Below, in pieces: positions 10,865 through 22,334 of a stretch of 64,000 bases of DNA. The first letter of the stretch is position 1. Every line of letters starts with the position of its first letter. The stretch is from assembly GCA_027924585.1 (NCBI GenBank), contig BSBM01000050.1, positions 5,112,501-5,176,500 on the forward strand, written 5' to 3'. A model generated the notes under the pieces. The model worked only from the letters and a program-made list of their open reading frames with translations, had not been told where the DNA came from and searched no databases. This DNA comes from Larix kaempferi (Eukaryota > Streptophyta > Pinopsida > Pinales > Pinaceae). The position numbers were made by a program, and so were the translations under genes.

Positions 10865-13800
10865 TTTAATATCCTATGGATTTATAGAAAGGATATTTTA
10901 ACAACTTTAGATAATCAAGCAAAATCAATTCATACAAAAACTAGTTTTAAGAAAACTAGTCTTTGACACATGTAAATTACCCCAGGGTTAAGGACTTGAG
11001 ACCTTTGTGATATGAAAAATATGAAGGTAAATATGAAGCAGCAATGAAATCAAAGCCAAGGACAACTTCATATTCCTATGCACAAAGTATTAGGTCCATT
11101 TATGTTTAGAACATCAGCGAGGCTAAATTCTACTCCAAGGATTCCTGGGCACACTAGCATATGCTGCAATGTCCCTTGTTAGGAATTTTTTTTAAAATTG
11201 CAATTTTCCACTTTTTTTCCCTTGTTCGACCTTTGACTAGTTTTGATCTCTAGGTCCCAAATTTGCCCCAAATGATCCCAAATCTTCTGAGAAGGTGTAT
11301 GAATGATATTATAACATAAATATGTGTTTCAGGGATGCCTTTGGACCTTTAAAATACTTCTGCAAATCCTCTTTCAATTCCAATCAATGTAGGTAACTTT
11401 ACTAGTGATTTTCCTTTGACTAGTATTGGTCTCTAGGTCTCAAATTGACTCCAAATGCCTTCAAATCTTCAAGGAAAGTGTATGAATGATATTAGAACTT
11501 GAATATGATGTTTATGGATGACATATGGCCACCAAAATACCTCTGCAAACTCTCTTAATATTCTGGACCAATTATGCAATTTTACTAGTCATTTGGGGTT
11601 CAAATCCCCCTGGGGTAAACAATGAAAATGGCTTCCCAAGTGCCTCCAAACCCACTCAAATTTCTGAAAAGAGGTATGTAGTGTGTTAGGTATGTTATTA
11701 AAGTCTCATATGCACCATTAATGGATTATTACAACTGTTCTCACCCTCTCCCATTCAACTGCAAAAATCCCCAATTCGACCCTTGGGGAAATGGCACTAT
11801 TTCACCTCCCAATACAACTAAACTGAGTAAAAATGCTTCAAATGCTCAAGTACAGTACATGAAACTTGTAGAAGACATCCATGGCAGTATATTGATCACA
11901 AATATATCAGATAATCATCCATTCATTCGAAATCATCATCAATACATTGGTTCACAACAAGGTAGTGGGGAAATGGCATTGTTCTTCCATTAAAAATGAG
12001 ATTTATACATTTCTACTTGGAATTTCGACCTGAAACTTTTTGGAGATGAAGAACAGAGTATTTACTTCATATTAAAAAAGAAATGGGGCATTAAAAGCTT
12101 CCCAAAAGAGTACAATAGCTCACCAAAAACGCCCTCCCTCAAGGATCAAGAATATGCCATCAAAACTGGAAATGGTTGAAGGAGTGAGCTGCAATAGAAG
12201 AAACCATGAGCTGCCCTGTAGCTTACACCTGAAAATAAAGACTCCATTAAAGCACCAAATGAAAGGTCTGAATGGCCTTTCCAATTGCCAACTTGGATGG
12301 GAATCTTTCACCCTCGAAATTGGCTAAGGCAAGAAACTAGTCATCCACTAGCTCTCCCTCTTCACAAATGCAATTGCAAATTCTACAAATGATCAAAAGC
12401 TGGTTTCCTTCTTTGTTATTGACATTTATAAACTTCTAATTTCCTCCATGGGTCGAATTCCTTCCAAGAGACTCATGCCAACTCAAGTTGGGAAGAGATT
12501 CCAAAGAACGCCACTTGTACAACAATTCCTAGTCTCCCACTTCCATCAAATCACATGTGGAAGCATCTTAGCTGCCCTAACACCCTTGAGCGCCCTCTTG
12601 GAGTCTATTTTTAGCCCTGACATGTCATATATGTCATATGTCAGCCTTCAGGTCTGATTTGTGTCATAGGTGTCATAGCATCTTCATCATTGTTGTCATA
12701 GAGCTAGGGAATCTAGCCCAAGTGTCTCACTAGCTCCAAATTGCCTCTTCCTCTTCCATGGGAGTTACTCTTCCTCTATATTTCGACCTTGGATAAGTCA
12801 TGCAATGAATAATACCTTTTGGACTCCCCCAAGTATGTTACCATTCACCTTGAATTCGAATTGGTGAGAGAATGATGCCAAATGTAGTGGGGAAATCTAG
12901 CCATATGTGGGTCCCACTTCCTCCATGTGTCTTCATCATGAAATGCCACTTTGATTTTCACTTGTATATATTTATTTATCTCCTTTATTAAATATTTATT
13001 CCATTCTAATGTTCAAACATCATTTATTATCCCCATTATTCCAAATCCCAAAGCTTCCACCCCAAACCTAGGAAACTAGTAATTTTCCTCCTTGGCAATT
13101 ATTTGACCTTTAGCATCAATTTGACAAACTCTAATGAATAGAGCCAATGTGATTAGGCCATTGTGACCCAATACCAAATTTGGGACATGACATATGCATA
13201 CTACACCATCCACTTACTCTTGAAATCAACCAGAGGCCAAATATCAGTAATCAACCCCCCAACTAATGATGGACAAGTATTTCTGAGGTTTTGGGAATAG
13301 TTGGTAAGGTTTGGGAGCAAGTAGGAAAAATGGTGCTAGGATGCACAACTCGACTAGTTGAATTTCAGGATCTCCCAAATAGGCTGAGAGGCCTATAAAT
13401 TATTATTAAAGGAGTTGGAGAGTATTCCAAAATAGATTTAATATAAAAAACTGTAAAACTAGTAAAAAAGAGTTCCCAAAGAGCTAGTCTTACTAGAACT
13501 GAATCCTAACATCCTTTAAAGCTTCCAAAATTCTCTTATTAGTTATTAATTGGATCATACCTAAGTCTAAGAATATCATAAAACCAAATTTACACACTCA
13601 TAGCAGAATATTTAAATATTTGAGTCTCAACTGAACATAAAATCTCCAATACATAGGAAATCTTAGAAATCTTAGAATATAAGACTGAGATGAAGAGGAA
13701 TGAAGAGAAGTTCTGCTATGGATCTGCACATATGATAAAATTAGAGCTGATGGATGCTCAAGGGGGTGCATAAAACTTCATAAGATGATCTTACGACCAT

Positions 13801-14872
13801 TCACTAAATTGTATCTCTTTCTCTGAATGATACTTTCTCAAGAACTCTCTTCAATGGCACCAACACTCATGATCTCTCTTGAAGGCTTGGATTCTTCAAT
13901 GTGGGATGCAACTGGCATGTAATTCATACTTTAGTGACTCTGGATCAGATTGTGAACAAATTGGAACACTCACACTACATTGGGGCACATATCCCAAGAT
14001 TGGTTGAGGCACATCTCTCAACATTTAGTAACAAAATCTCTCAAACACCAAATGAATTTTCCAAAAGATGTGAAATGGAGTTCTCCTCCTTCTTTTATAG
14101 ACTTTTCTCCTCATGGTTGAAATTATACTCTTAGAAATTTTAATTGGAGGATGAATGGATGTTTCCTTGAGTAATTGGGTTGGGTTTGGACCCACTTAGC
14201 CTCATGGATGCATCCTCACTTACTAAACTTGGACCCTATTTCTTTTCTATATGTTTCTATTCCCTCTTGAGTTGCACAAATCCAGAAACTTCTTTCTTTT
14301 TTTGATGTTGATAACTTTACTGATTTTCCAACTTCCTTGCTTGATGACTTTCTCTTGATTTTAGAAACTACACCTCCTTTCTTCCTCGATTTTTCCTTCT
14401 TTTCAAGACTGGCTTCTTTTATGCACTTTCCTGCTTTATGCACTTGCCTGCTTTTCACTACCTTTTCCAGTTTCCTCCTTTTTTTCTATCACCTTGCTTT
14501 AGGATACTTTCTTCTTATTTCTATCTTTTTCTCAAGTAAGTGAGGTCCACTTTATCCTCTTGTGCACCCTCATGAGCCTAATTAATCATAAATAAATATT
14601 ATTTTTATATTTTAGGCCAATAATAATAAAATTAACTTGTGTAAACATTGTTGGCCAATTATTCCCAAATTATTAATAATTATCTTAGGAAACTCAAATT
14701 GGGAATCGTATACTTCATGTTTCCCACCTTGGTCCAATTATTCTTCAATTACTCTCTTGGGAATCTTACTTGGGTAAATTTCCACCCTTTGCCACAAATT
14801 TAATAATTTTAATCCTAGGTGACATATGCCAAAATTATGTTTTGGACCATAGAAAAATTTGGGAACATGACA
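10865..14872 (-). repeat. 3' LTR of the LARD-like element, split by a solo LTR
   Basis: It matches 16824-18869 on both sides of the solo LTR at 11165-13192. Without that insert and its target duplication it is about 1975 bp. The other copy has about 60 extra bases near 17360-17420. A TATA-like TATAAAAGA reads on the minus strand at 14091-14099. Confidence 0.9.
11165..13192 (-). mobile_element. Solo LTR nested in the LARD-like LTR (2028 bp)
   Basis: The segment starts TGCAATGTCCC and ends GGGACATGACA, so the ends are short inverted repeats with TG...CA termini. It is flanked by perfect 5 bp duplications TATGC (11160-11164 and 13193-13197). The undisturbed site exists once in the partner LTR near 17130 (GCATATGCATAC). 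No gag or pol is present and one LTR length fits, so a solo LTR left by LTR-LTR recombination is the simplest reading. Strand is inferred from the TGTCATGTCCC start seen on the minus strand. Confidence 0.88.
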
Positions 14873-14889
14873 AATCCTCGCCTCCTAAG
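14873..14889 (-). promoter_or_regulatory. Polypurine tract of the LARD-like element
   Basis: The complement reads CTTAGGAGGCGAGGATT and abuts the minus-strand LTR start TGTCATGTTCCC. It is the expected plus-strand primer for a minus-oriented element. Confidence 0.7.
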
Positions 14890-14948
14890 ATTGATTGTCC
14901 TCAAGCAATTTAGTTCAAGGACTAACAATGCATCTCCATCCCAAGCAT

Positions 14949-16765
14949 GCTTATGAATTTTTTTCCTCCACCAATGAACCTCCCTCACATAGAGAAAGTT
15001 CATAATCCTCCTGGTGTGAAACAAGTGTTTTTCCCTGATATTGTAAGTCAAGGCTTCCTTCAACCACCCGTAAACCAGAAAAATCCTCATGCTCACCTTT
15101 CACATGAGGATGCTCCAATATTCCATGTGTGTAATCAACCACACACATATGATCACATGTAATTTTGAGAAAGGACTGTGACTCTCCCAATGCCATATAG
15201 ATTTTCTCTACTTCTATTATCTTGTCTTCTACATCTTTGAGCGTGATATCTCTATCCATGAACAACTGCAGGTAGTCATCCTTCATTCAATCCATCCCCC
15301 TTTTCATGATGCAAATTTCAGAGCTAGAGAATCTGTTAAAAATCCCACCCTGTTCCTCCTCCAACTGATTTCTCCTAATTAGATCTTCCAAATATCTATG
15401 TGCACCACCAATTCTAGACAAACCTTGTAGTATCCTTTCTTACGTGACTAGGATTAGGCTCTCCAAGTCACCCCATGTCTCATTGACTACACAGTGTGTG
15501 TTTTCACATGTGAGCTCCTCAACCATATGAGAATCATGTAGATTCTCATCCAACATTCCAACCCTCTCACCTCATTCCTCCTTAACACCATAAATTTTAG
15601 TCTCATCACGAGAGGACTCAACCATGCCAATATTTTACCTAGAAGTGGCTGCAATATCATAATCACCCAAAGGAATATAAAAATCAGAATTTGGTTCATA
15701 CCTTTGCATCACATTTTTCTCTTTATGTGGAAGATCTAGGGTGGTATGTTCTTCTGCCAAAGTCTCTAGTTCACACCCAACTAGTATGTGCTTGTCTTCT
15801 ACTTCACTATGGAGCTCAAGTGGTGACTGGAAATTTGATTTATGTTCCTCTTTTGGATCTGATCCAAAATATTTATCACCTCCATTAACATGATCAATCT
15901 CCTTTGTAGTGATCTTGAAATCACCAACAAAGAAACTGGAACTGAATTCATCTCCCATACTGCCAACAACCTGATGATGGGATGCTAAGTATTCTAATGT
16001 ACCTGGTTCCTCACTTAAGATACTTTTGTGCCTCTCATGCTCATTGAATGGTTGATATTTGAATATGGTATTTCTTATTCCTACATCATGAGAGCCTCTA
16101 GATGGGCCCTTAGTCATTGGATCCTCGGGCAATTTTACATCTGCAATTTGTGTTTCACTCTGATCCACATAATGGATCTATGCTTCTGCTTCATTTCCCT
16201 TCTCCTCCAAGCAACTTGACACTTCCCCATCTTGAGTGGTACTCAGATCACAAATTTTGGAGACTCTGCTTGAAGAAAAACCAAACAATCTCGTGATTCT
16301 TGAATATGCAGATGGTTTTGATGCCACTTCGCCTTTGGCTCCTTCTTCTTATTCTTTACTCAAGGAGGTGGAACAAATTTGTTCCTCCATGGATGGTTTG
16401 TTACTCCGAAAAAAATCCCCATCAACATTTTGAGGCCAAAATCCATACTTGCAAATATAATAATATTTGAAGGATATATATGTGTGTATCGTCTCACCCA
16501 ATTCCAGATACTCTTAATAATGGTGAGGCATCTTTTTTATTGCTTCCATCCTCCTAGTTAATATATCTTATAGGATAGCCATCAGTGGCTCGGCCTTGAT
16601 ATCTACACTACACATCTGGTCACAAAAATAACCATCCTCATCTTGAGGTAGTCCTCCATCAATACATATGACTTCTTCTTCTGCATATAGCTCAAAATAT
16701 TCATCACCCACTAATATGAGCCTCATAGCTACAATTTCTTCTTTGTCGAAAGATGTGGTCTGCAA
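14949..16765 (-). pseudogene. Unrecognised eroded frame of about 605 codons, the only coding content of the LARD-like element
   Basis: Three open stretches (16765-16568, 16168-15635, 15286-14951) share the same minus-strand frame. The DNA between them also reads sensibly in that frame, interrupted by about eight stops (TAA, TAG, TGA) and no frameshift. The product would be acidic, rich in Glu and Asp, with Cys and His scattered rather than in zinc knuckles. I see no gag, protease, RT, integrase or RNase H motif. The end (about 14900-14950) resembles the tail of chromovirus pol frames, which also run into the polypurine tract. One coherent frame over nearly the whole internal region suggests this element once encoded its own protein. 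I do not recognise it. Confidence 0.55.
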
Positions 16766-16810
16766 TATTCTTCAGCTTAAAGATTTATTTCCACAGTAGT
16801 AGAGGAAATT

Positions 16811-16822
16811 TCTCTGATACCA
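16811..16822 (-). promoter_or_regulatory. Primer-binding site of the LARD-like element
   Basis: The complement is TGGTATCAGAGA, the initiator-Met type site, separated by one base from the LTR end at 16824. Confidence 0.8.
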
Positions 16823-16823
16823 C

Positions 16824-18869
16824 TGTAATATCCTATGGTTTTGTAGCAAGGATATTTTAACAACTTCAGATAATCAAACTAAATCAATTCATACAAAAAC
16901 TAGACAATAAACTAGTTTCAAGAAAACTAGTTTTTGACACATGTAAATTCCCCCATGGTTAAGGAATTGAGACATTTGTGATCTGAAAAATATGAAGGTA
17001 AATATGTAGTAGAAATGAAATCATAGAAAAGGATAGTTTAATATTCCTATTCACAAAGTATTGGATCCATTTATGTTTCGAACACCAATGAGGTTGATGT
17101 CTACTCCAAGGCTTCCTGGGCACACCAGCATATGCATACTAGAACGTCCACTTACTATTGACATAAACCAGAGGCTAAATATCAGTAGTAAACCCCCCAA
17201 CTAATGATGGACAAGTATTTTTGATTTTTTGGGAATATTTGGTAAGGTTTGGGAGCAAGTAGGAAAAATGGTGCTAGGATGGACAACCCAACTGGTTGAC
17301 TTTTAGGCTTCCAGAAATAGGATGAGAGGCCTAGGAATTATCAATAAATGAGTTGGATATTATTCAATAGAGTCTTAATAATATAATATAACCACACGAA
17401 CATAAATTGTACTCAAAGAATAACTTTAATATAAAAAACTGTAAAACTAGTAAAAAAAGAGTGCTCGAAGAGTTATCTTAGTAGAACTGCATCCTAACAG
17501 CCTTTAAAGCTTCCAAAATTCTCTTCTGATTTATTAATTGGATCAGAAATGAGTCTAAGAATATCATAAAACCAAATTTACACACTCATAGCACCAGATT
17601 TAAATATGTGAGTCTCAACTGAACAGAAAATATCCAATACATAGGAAATCTTACAAAGCTTGGAATATAACAATGAGATGAAGAGGAATGAAGAGAATTT
17701 ATGCTATGGATATGCACATATGATAAAATCAGAGTTGATGGTTTCTCATGGGACTGCATCAAAATTCAGAACATGATATTGGGTGAATTCACTGAACTGT
17801 ATCTCCTTCTCTGAAGGAGACTTTCTCAAGAATTCTCTTCAATGGCACCAACACTCATGATCTATCTGGAAGGCTTGGATTGTTCAATGTGGGCTGCAAA
17901 TGGAATGAAATTCAGAATCTAGTGACTCTGGATCAGATTGTGAACAAAATGGAACACTCACACCGCATTGGGGTACATTTCCCAATCTTGGTTGAGGCAC
18001 ATCTCTCAACCTTGAGTAGCAAAATTTCCCAAACACAAAATGAGTTTGCAAAAAGATATGAAATGGAGTTCTCCTCCTTATTAATAGACTTTTCTCCTCA
18101 TGGTTGAGCTTATCCTCTTACAAATTCGAATTGGATGAGACATGGATGTTTCGTTGAGTATTTGGATTGGGTTTGGACCCACTTAGCCTCATGGATGCGT
18201 CCTCACTTGCTAAACTTGGACCCTGTTTCTTTTTTGGATGTTTATATTCCTTCTTGAGTTGCACAAATCAATACACTTTTTTTTTTTTTATCACTTTCAT
18301 GATTTTCCAACTTTCCTTGCTTTATTACTTTCTATTGATTTTATAAACTACACCTCCTTGCTTTCTGTATGTTTCCTGCTTTTCAAGACTAGTCGCTTTT
18401 CTACACTTTCCTGCTTTGTGCACTTTTCTGCTTTATGCACTTGCCTGCTTTTCATTGTTTTTGACAGTTTCCTTTTTTTTCCTATCACCTTGCTTTTAGA
18501 ATTATTTCTTCCTATTTATATCTTTTTCTAAAGTAAGTGAGGTCCACCTTATCTTCTTGTGCACCCTCATGAACCTAATTAATATTAAATAAATATTATT
18601 TTTATATTTTAGGCCAATATTAATAAAATTAACCTGTGTAAAAATTATCGGCCATTTATTCCCAAATTATTAACAACTATAATAGGAAACTCAAATTGGG
18701 GATCTTATACTTCATGTGGCCCACCTTAGTCCAATTATTCTTCAATTACTCTCTTGAAAATTTTACTTAGGTAAATTTCCACCCTTAACCACCAATTTAA
18801 TAATTTTAATCCTAGGTGACTTAGGCAAAAATTATGTCTTAGACCATAGAAAAATTTGGTAACATGACA
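16824..18869 (-). repeat. 5' LTR of the LARD-like element (2046 bp)
   Basis: It begins TGTAATATCC and ends AACATGACA on the + strand and matches the split copy at 10865-14872. A run of pyrimidine-rich repeats of the CCTGCTTTATGCACTT type lies near 18400-18460, with its counterpart near 14400-14450. Confidence 0.9.
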
Positions 18870-20262
18870 AATTTTGGGTTACATGACCCATGGTGAAGAA
18901 TTCTCTAAAGAGTCCCCAAATTTCGTCCAAAGCAAGTTGGTGTGAAGCATGAAATATCCCCAAAATAATGATGTTTGGTCCACATGACCCCAAAACTTGC
19001 AGTACATTGGCCCATTGGACCACATGAAATGGCAAGGAACCCCACACGAAATAATGATTTATCCACCATGTATGATGATGTGGACAAGCCCCAAGTCCCA
19101 TTTGAGAAGTTATGGAGTGACCTTGAAGTTTTGGTGAAGTTTCATGATGGATCTTTGAAGTGGGGTAGTGACCCATTTATATATCCCTTAAACACAAATT
19201 AAGGATGAGTTTAAGGAAACCCTAAAAGAAGCTTCTAGGGATGATGAAGTGTATAAATAGAAGATAAAACTTTCATTTTATTATCAAGCCAAGTCTCTCT
19301 TTGCTAATGCGCACCTCTGGGAGAAAAGTCTGAAACTTTGTACAGTATAAATTTTTGGCTTGAGGAAATTCACTAAAATTGGCATAACTTTCTGATACGA
19401 TATCGAAATTACAAAAATATTGGCTCATTGTGAAGCTTATTGGAAGGGCTATGTGATGAAATTATCTAGAGTTTATTTTATTTTCTATATTATTTCTTAA
19501 TATTTTGATATTGGAAAAGGTATGGTTCATGCTTGTTGGTTTCTCTTGTGTTGGCACGTGCCTCTCATGGATAGATTTCATCTTTGATCTTGGTATGGTA
19601 TGTGAAGTCATTGAAAATGTTATGGAGGATATGATGAAGGCTATCTTGGCATAGATATTGATGTTATATTGTCATAGACCTTGATATTATCTTGGCATAG
19701 ATCATAGTGGTTATCTTGGCATAGTCCATGGTTACGTTTTGGCATATGGCTCATCTCTTGGATTGTTCAATGATTTGAAAATGTCTATGATGTAAAAGTT
19801 GATGATGAAAATGAAATCGATGGATGCTTGTTTCTGGGTATATATTTGAGGCATGTACAGGTTGATATAGTGTGAGATATATTGAGACAATGTGACAGTG
19901 ATTGTGGCATTGCAACATTAATAGTGGCATTGGGTCAGAGACAGTGATTGTGAAAGGGACACTAATACATGTATAGAGATAGAGATACATGTACATGTTA
20001 ATAGATATTAGATATAGAGATACAAGTTGCAAAGACTATGATTGGTGCATTGTTACATATATATGATTGTGATAGGTTGACAAAGGTAGTGATGCAGTGA
20101 TACAAGTTGATAGAGATCGTGCTACAAGTAGAGGTTTATCGAGGAAGTGATACAAGTACAGATTGATAGAGATAGTGATAGAGGTACAAGTTGTGATAGT
20201 GATACAATGATAGTTGTAGATTGATCTTCTTTGTATCAAGGTGGAATGACGGGGAAAGGATA

Positions 20263-20360
20263 GGGAGTTGTAGCTTCCTTCTAGTTGGTGCTGGTAAATC
20301 ATGGAGTTGGAGATTCCTTTAGGCTGGAGCCTGTAAATCAGGGGGTTGGTGCTTCCTACG
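20263..20360. repeat. 39 bp minisatellite in the 3' LTR, about 2.5 copies
   Basis: It has the same unit as at 7299-7512 in the 5' LTR but roughly half the copy number. Confidence 0.8.
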
Positions 20361-20699
20361 AATCTAATCTTGTTTTTATACAAGAAAATCATTATTTAGT
20401 TTTCTCTCGTTTGGGTTTCCATGTTAAATATCGTGTGCATTGTGTATGGATTATGCGATGATGAATGACGTTATTAATTGTTAATGGTTAATGTTTGCAT
20501 GATATAATTAATGTTTGAAATGGGTAAAAGTGCTCAATACTGATTCACCCCCCCCCTTCCTCTCAATATTTCCAACAAGTTGAACCTGACACCCTTCATC
20601 ATTTGAGTCCAAAATTTTTGTTGTTGAGTCTTATTTTTAAAGGGTGGATTTGCAAGAATGCATCTAAGGTCTTATTTAGTGTTTTAAATTGATCGAGTT

Positions 20700-22334
20700 G
20701 AAGAATTATTAGAGTTACTTAAAACTCTAATAGTCATCGTTGCTAATGACACAATCAAAATCAACAAAGAAACTCTCCAATATGTGCTAAACTGCTTGTA
20801 TAATTCGCAAGACAAAGTGGAACTCCTAGACTAGACTCAATCGCTACTCAAGCATGAAGAAATAAAACAAAGGAGTCAACATTTTAAACTAGTTCTTATT
20901 CAAAACAACCCTCTTTTTTAATTTGATATTGATTCATATCATTTGACAATAGATGACTAATTTAGTGAAACAATGACACATGTCAAAGACAAACACCATC
21001 ATGAACATGTTCAACGTAATCTTTCCAAGCCCATCATCAGACCTTGGAAGAAATTAGGAACAACAAACATAGAATATGTATCATATATGATAAGGAACCG
21101 ACCTTTCATATTCCAGATTATGCCAATCCATTTTTGTTTCATAGTTCTAAATTCCTTCAAGAATATTCAACCTCACCTATTCAACATCAATGCAATTTTT
21201 CATCGAATTGACCACATAAAGGATCAATGTTTCAATCTCCATCCTTGTCAACATTGTGGGAAGCATAATCATTCTTCAAATAGATGATAAAAATTGAAGA
21301 AAAATGTAACAAGATTGAAGATTCACTATGTGTGTATCCATGCTTGTTGGTGATTATCAACAACCAAGAAAATATATCAGTCATATAGAAGAATTCAATA
21401 TTGATTTTTGACGTATCTTGAAGTAAAATTTATTCCTACTTCAAAGCCCTATCAATCAAATGGAGAACAAACGAGCTTGAGCCATAGCCAAAAACAGAGC
21501 CAACAGTTACAACCTTGAGCTAGACCCACCACAAGATTCGGAGTTGTAGACAGAATATAGAAATATAGCCTTTTTCTAGAGCATCATTATTTGTGGTCAT
21601 CCTAAAACCAACACTCAGTTTGTTGTCAACAAAAGACCACATGTTTAATAGAATGCATCAGATTCTGCTAACATAAATGTTGGTTTGTGGTTATCCTAAA
21701 ACCACCACATAGTAGAAGACATTGTCTTTGGTTGCTTCTGCTACATTTTTGGTTTTTGGTCATCCTAAAACTACCTTTTGGTTTTGTGGTTATCCTAAAA
21801 CCACTATTTAGTAGAAGACATCACCTTTTGTTGCTTTTGCTGATTTTTGGTTTATATTCATCCAAAACCACCTTTTTGGTTTGTGTTTAGACTAAAACCA
21901 CCATTTAGTTGTGATTCCTAAAGAAAGAGAAAAATATTTTTTATCAATGGTTACGAGAGTCATAAGTAAATTTGTTGACTTTGAACCAACACAAGAAATT
22001 CAAATTCAAGTCTACCAATTTCTCTACCAAAACCGATGTCTATGTTTGATAAGAGAGATGGAAAAAGGCACTCTTGCTTTAAAATTCAAGGAATCAAAGA
22101 AAACAGAAGTTGAATAATGAGTCGTAAAGAAAATCATAATGTATTTTCTATGAAACAGAACATTCCCATCAAGAAATATGTTATCTTACCTAAACCTACA
22201 CAAAAAAAATAGTTTTAGATTCAAAGGAAAAATATTCATCTAAGTTATATCATTTTCTTCCCATGGTGAAAAGAATAACCAATGAAATCATAAACATTAA
22301 GAGAGTATCTAGGAAAGCTTTCAACATAAGGACC
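20700..22334 (+). pseudogene. Old gag-like relic with one damaged zinc knuckle
   Basis: Open stretches (20973-21287, 21911-22117) are joined by heavily mutated sequence. Near 21244-21285 the frame reads C-x2-C-x4-H (CQHCGKHNH) followed by a stop where the last Cys of a zinc knuckle should be. The stretch 21911-22117 is open and basic but I do not recognise it. The relic seems to continue beyond the interrupting solo LTR at 22335. It may belong to an old retroelement or pararetrovirus-like element; nothing in it decides between these. Confidence 0.35.
21677..21910. repeat. About 98 bp tandem repeat, 2.3 copies
   Basis: Units begin near 21680, 21780 and 21878. Each contains GTGGTTATCCTAAAACCA and a GTAGAAGACAT...GTTGCTT segment. 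The core TGGTTATCCTAAAACCA is itself a weak inverted repeat. Another copy of the core lies at about 21593. Confidence 0.75.

Larger units (their letters stand above)
10865..18869 (-). mobile_element. Non-autonomous LTR element (LARD-like) nested in the Copia-type 3' LTR
   Basis: Long direct repeats begin TGTAATATCCTATGG (first TG mutated to TT at 10865) and end CATGACA. They lie at 10865-14872 and 16824-18869, with perfect 5 bp target duplications AATTT. On the minus strand the LTR beginning TGTCATGTTCCC is preceded by a purine tract (complement of 14873-14889). The other LTR is followed by TGGTATCAGAGA (complement of 16811-16822), an initiator-Met primer site. Both place it on the minus strand. 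The 1.95 kb internal region holds one eroded unrecognised frame and no gag, protease or RT, so it must have moved with borrowed enzymes. Net of its own insertion it is about 6.0 kb. Confidence 0.9.
5062..20577 (+). mobile_element. Copia-type LTR retrotransposon, gag only, split by nested insertions
   Basis: The LTRs begin TGTTGGAA (5062 and 10017) and end TTTCCAACA (7718 and 20577). Flanking 5-mers are AGTTA (5057-5061) and AGTTG (20578-20582), a target duplication with one mismatch. A primer-binding site follows the 5' LTR and a polypurine tract precedes the 3' LTR, so the element reads on the + strand. The internal part (7719-10016) encodes a gag of the UBN2/DUF4219 type with zinc knuckles, typical of Ty1/copia. 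There is no protease, integrase or reverse transcriptase, so it is a deletion product or a gag-only element needing enzymes in trans. Without nested DNA it is about 7.5 kb. Confidence 0.9.
10017..20577 (+). repeat. 3' LTR of the Copia-type element, split in two
   Basis: Part one is 10017-10864, matching 5062 to about 5909 of the 5' LTR. Part two is 18870-20577, matching the rest. The break falls exactly at the duplicated AATTT flanking the nested element (10860-10864 and 18870-18874). Without the insert it is about 2.55 kb. The TATA box at 19252-19260 is conserved. Confidence 0.9.

Noticed and set aside
16824-18869. LARD-like element oriented on the + strand
   Set aside because: Primer site TGGTATCAGAGA and purine tract are both correctly placed only on the minus strand.
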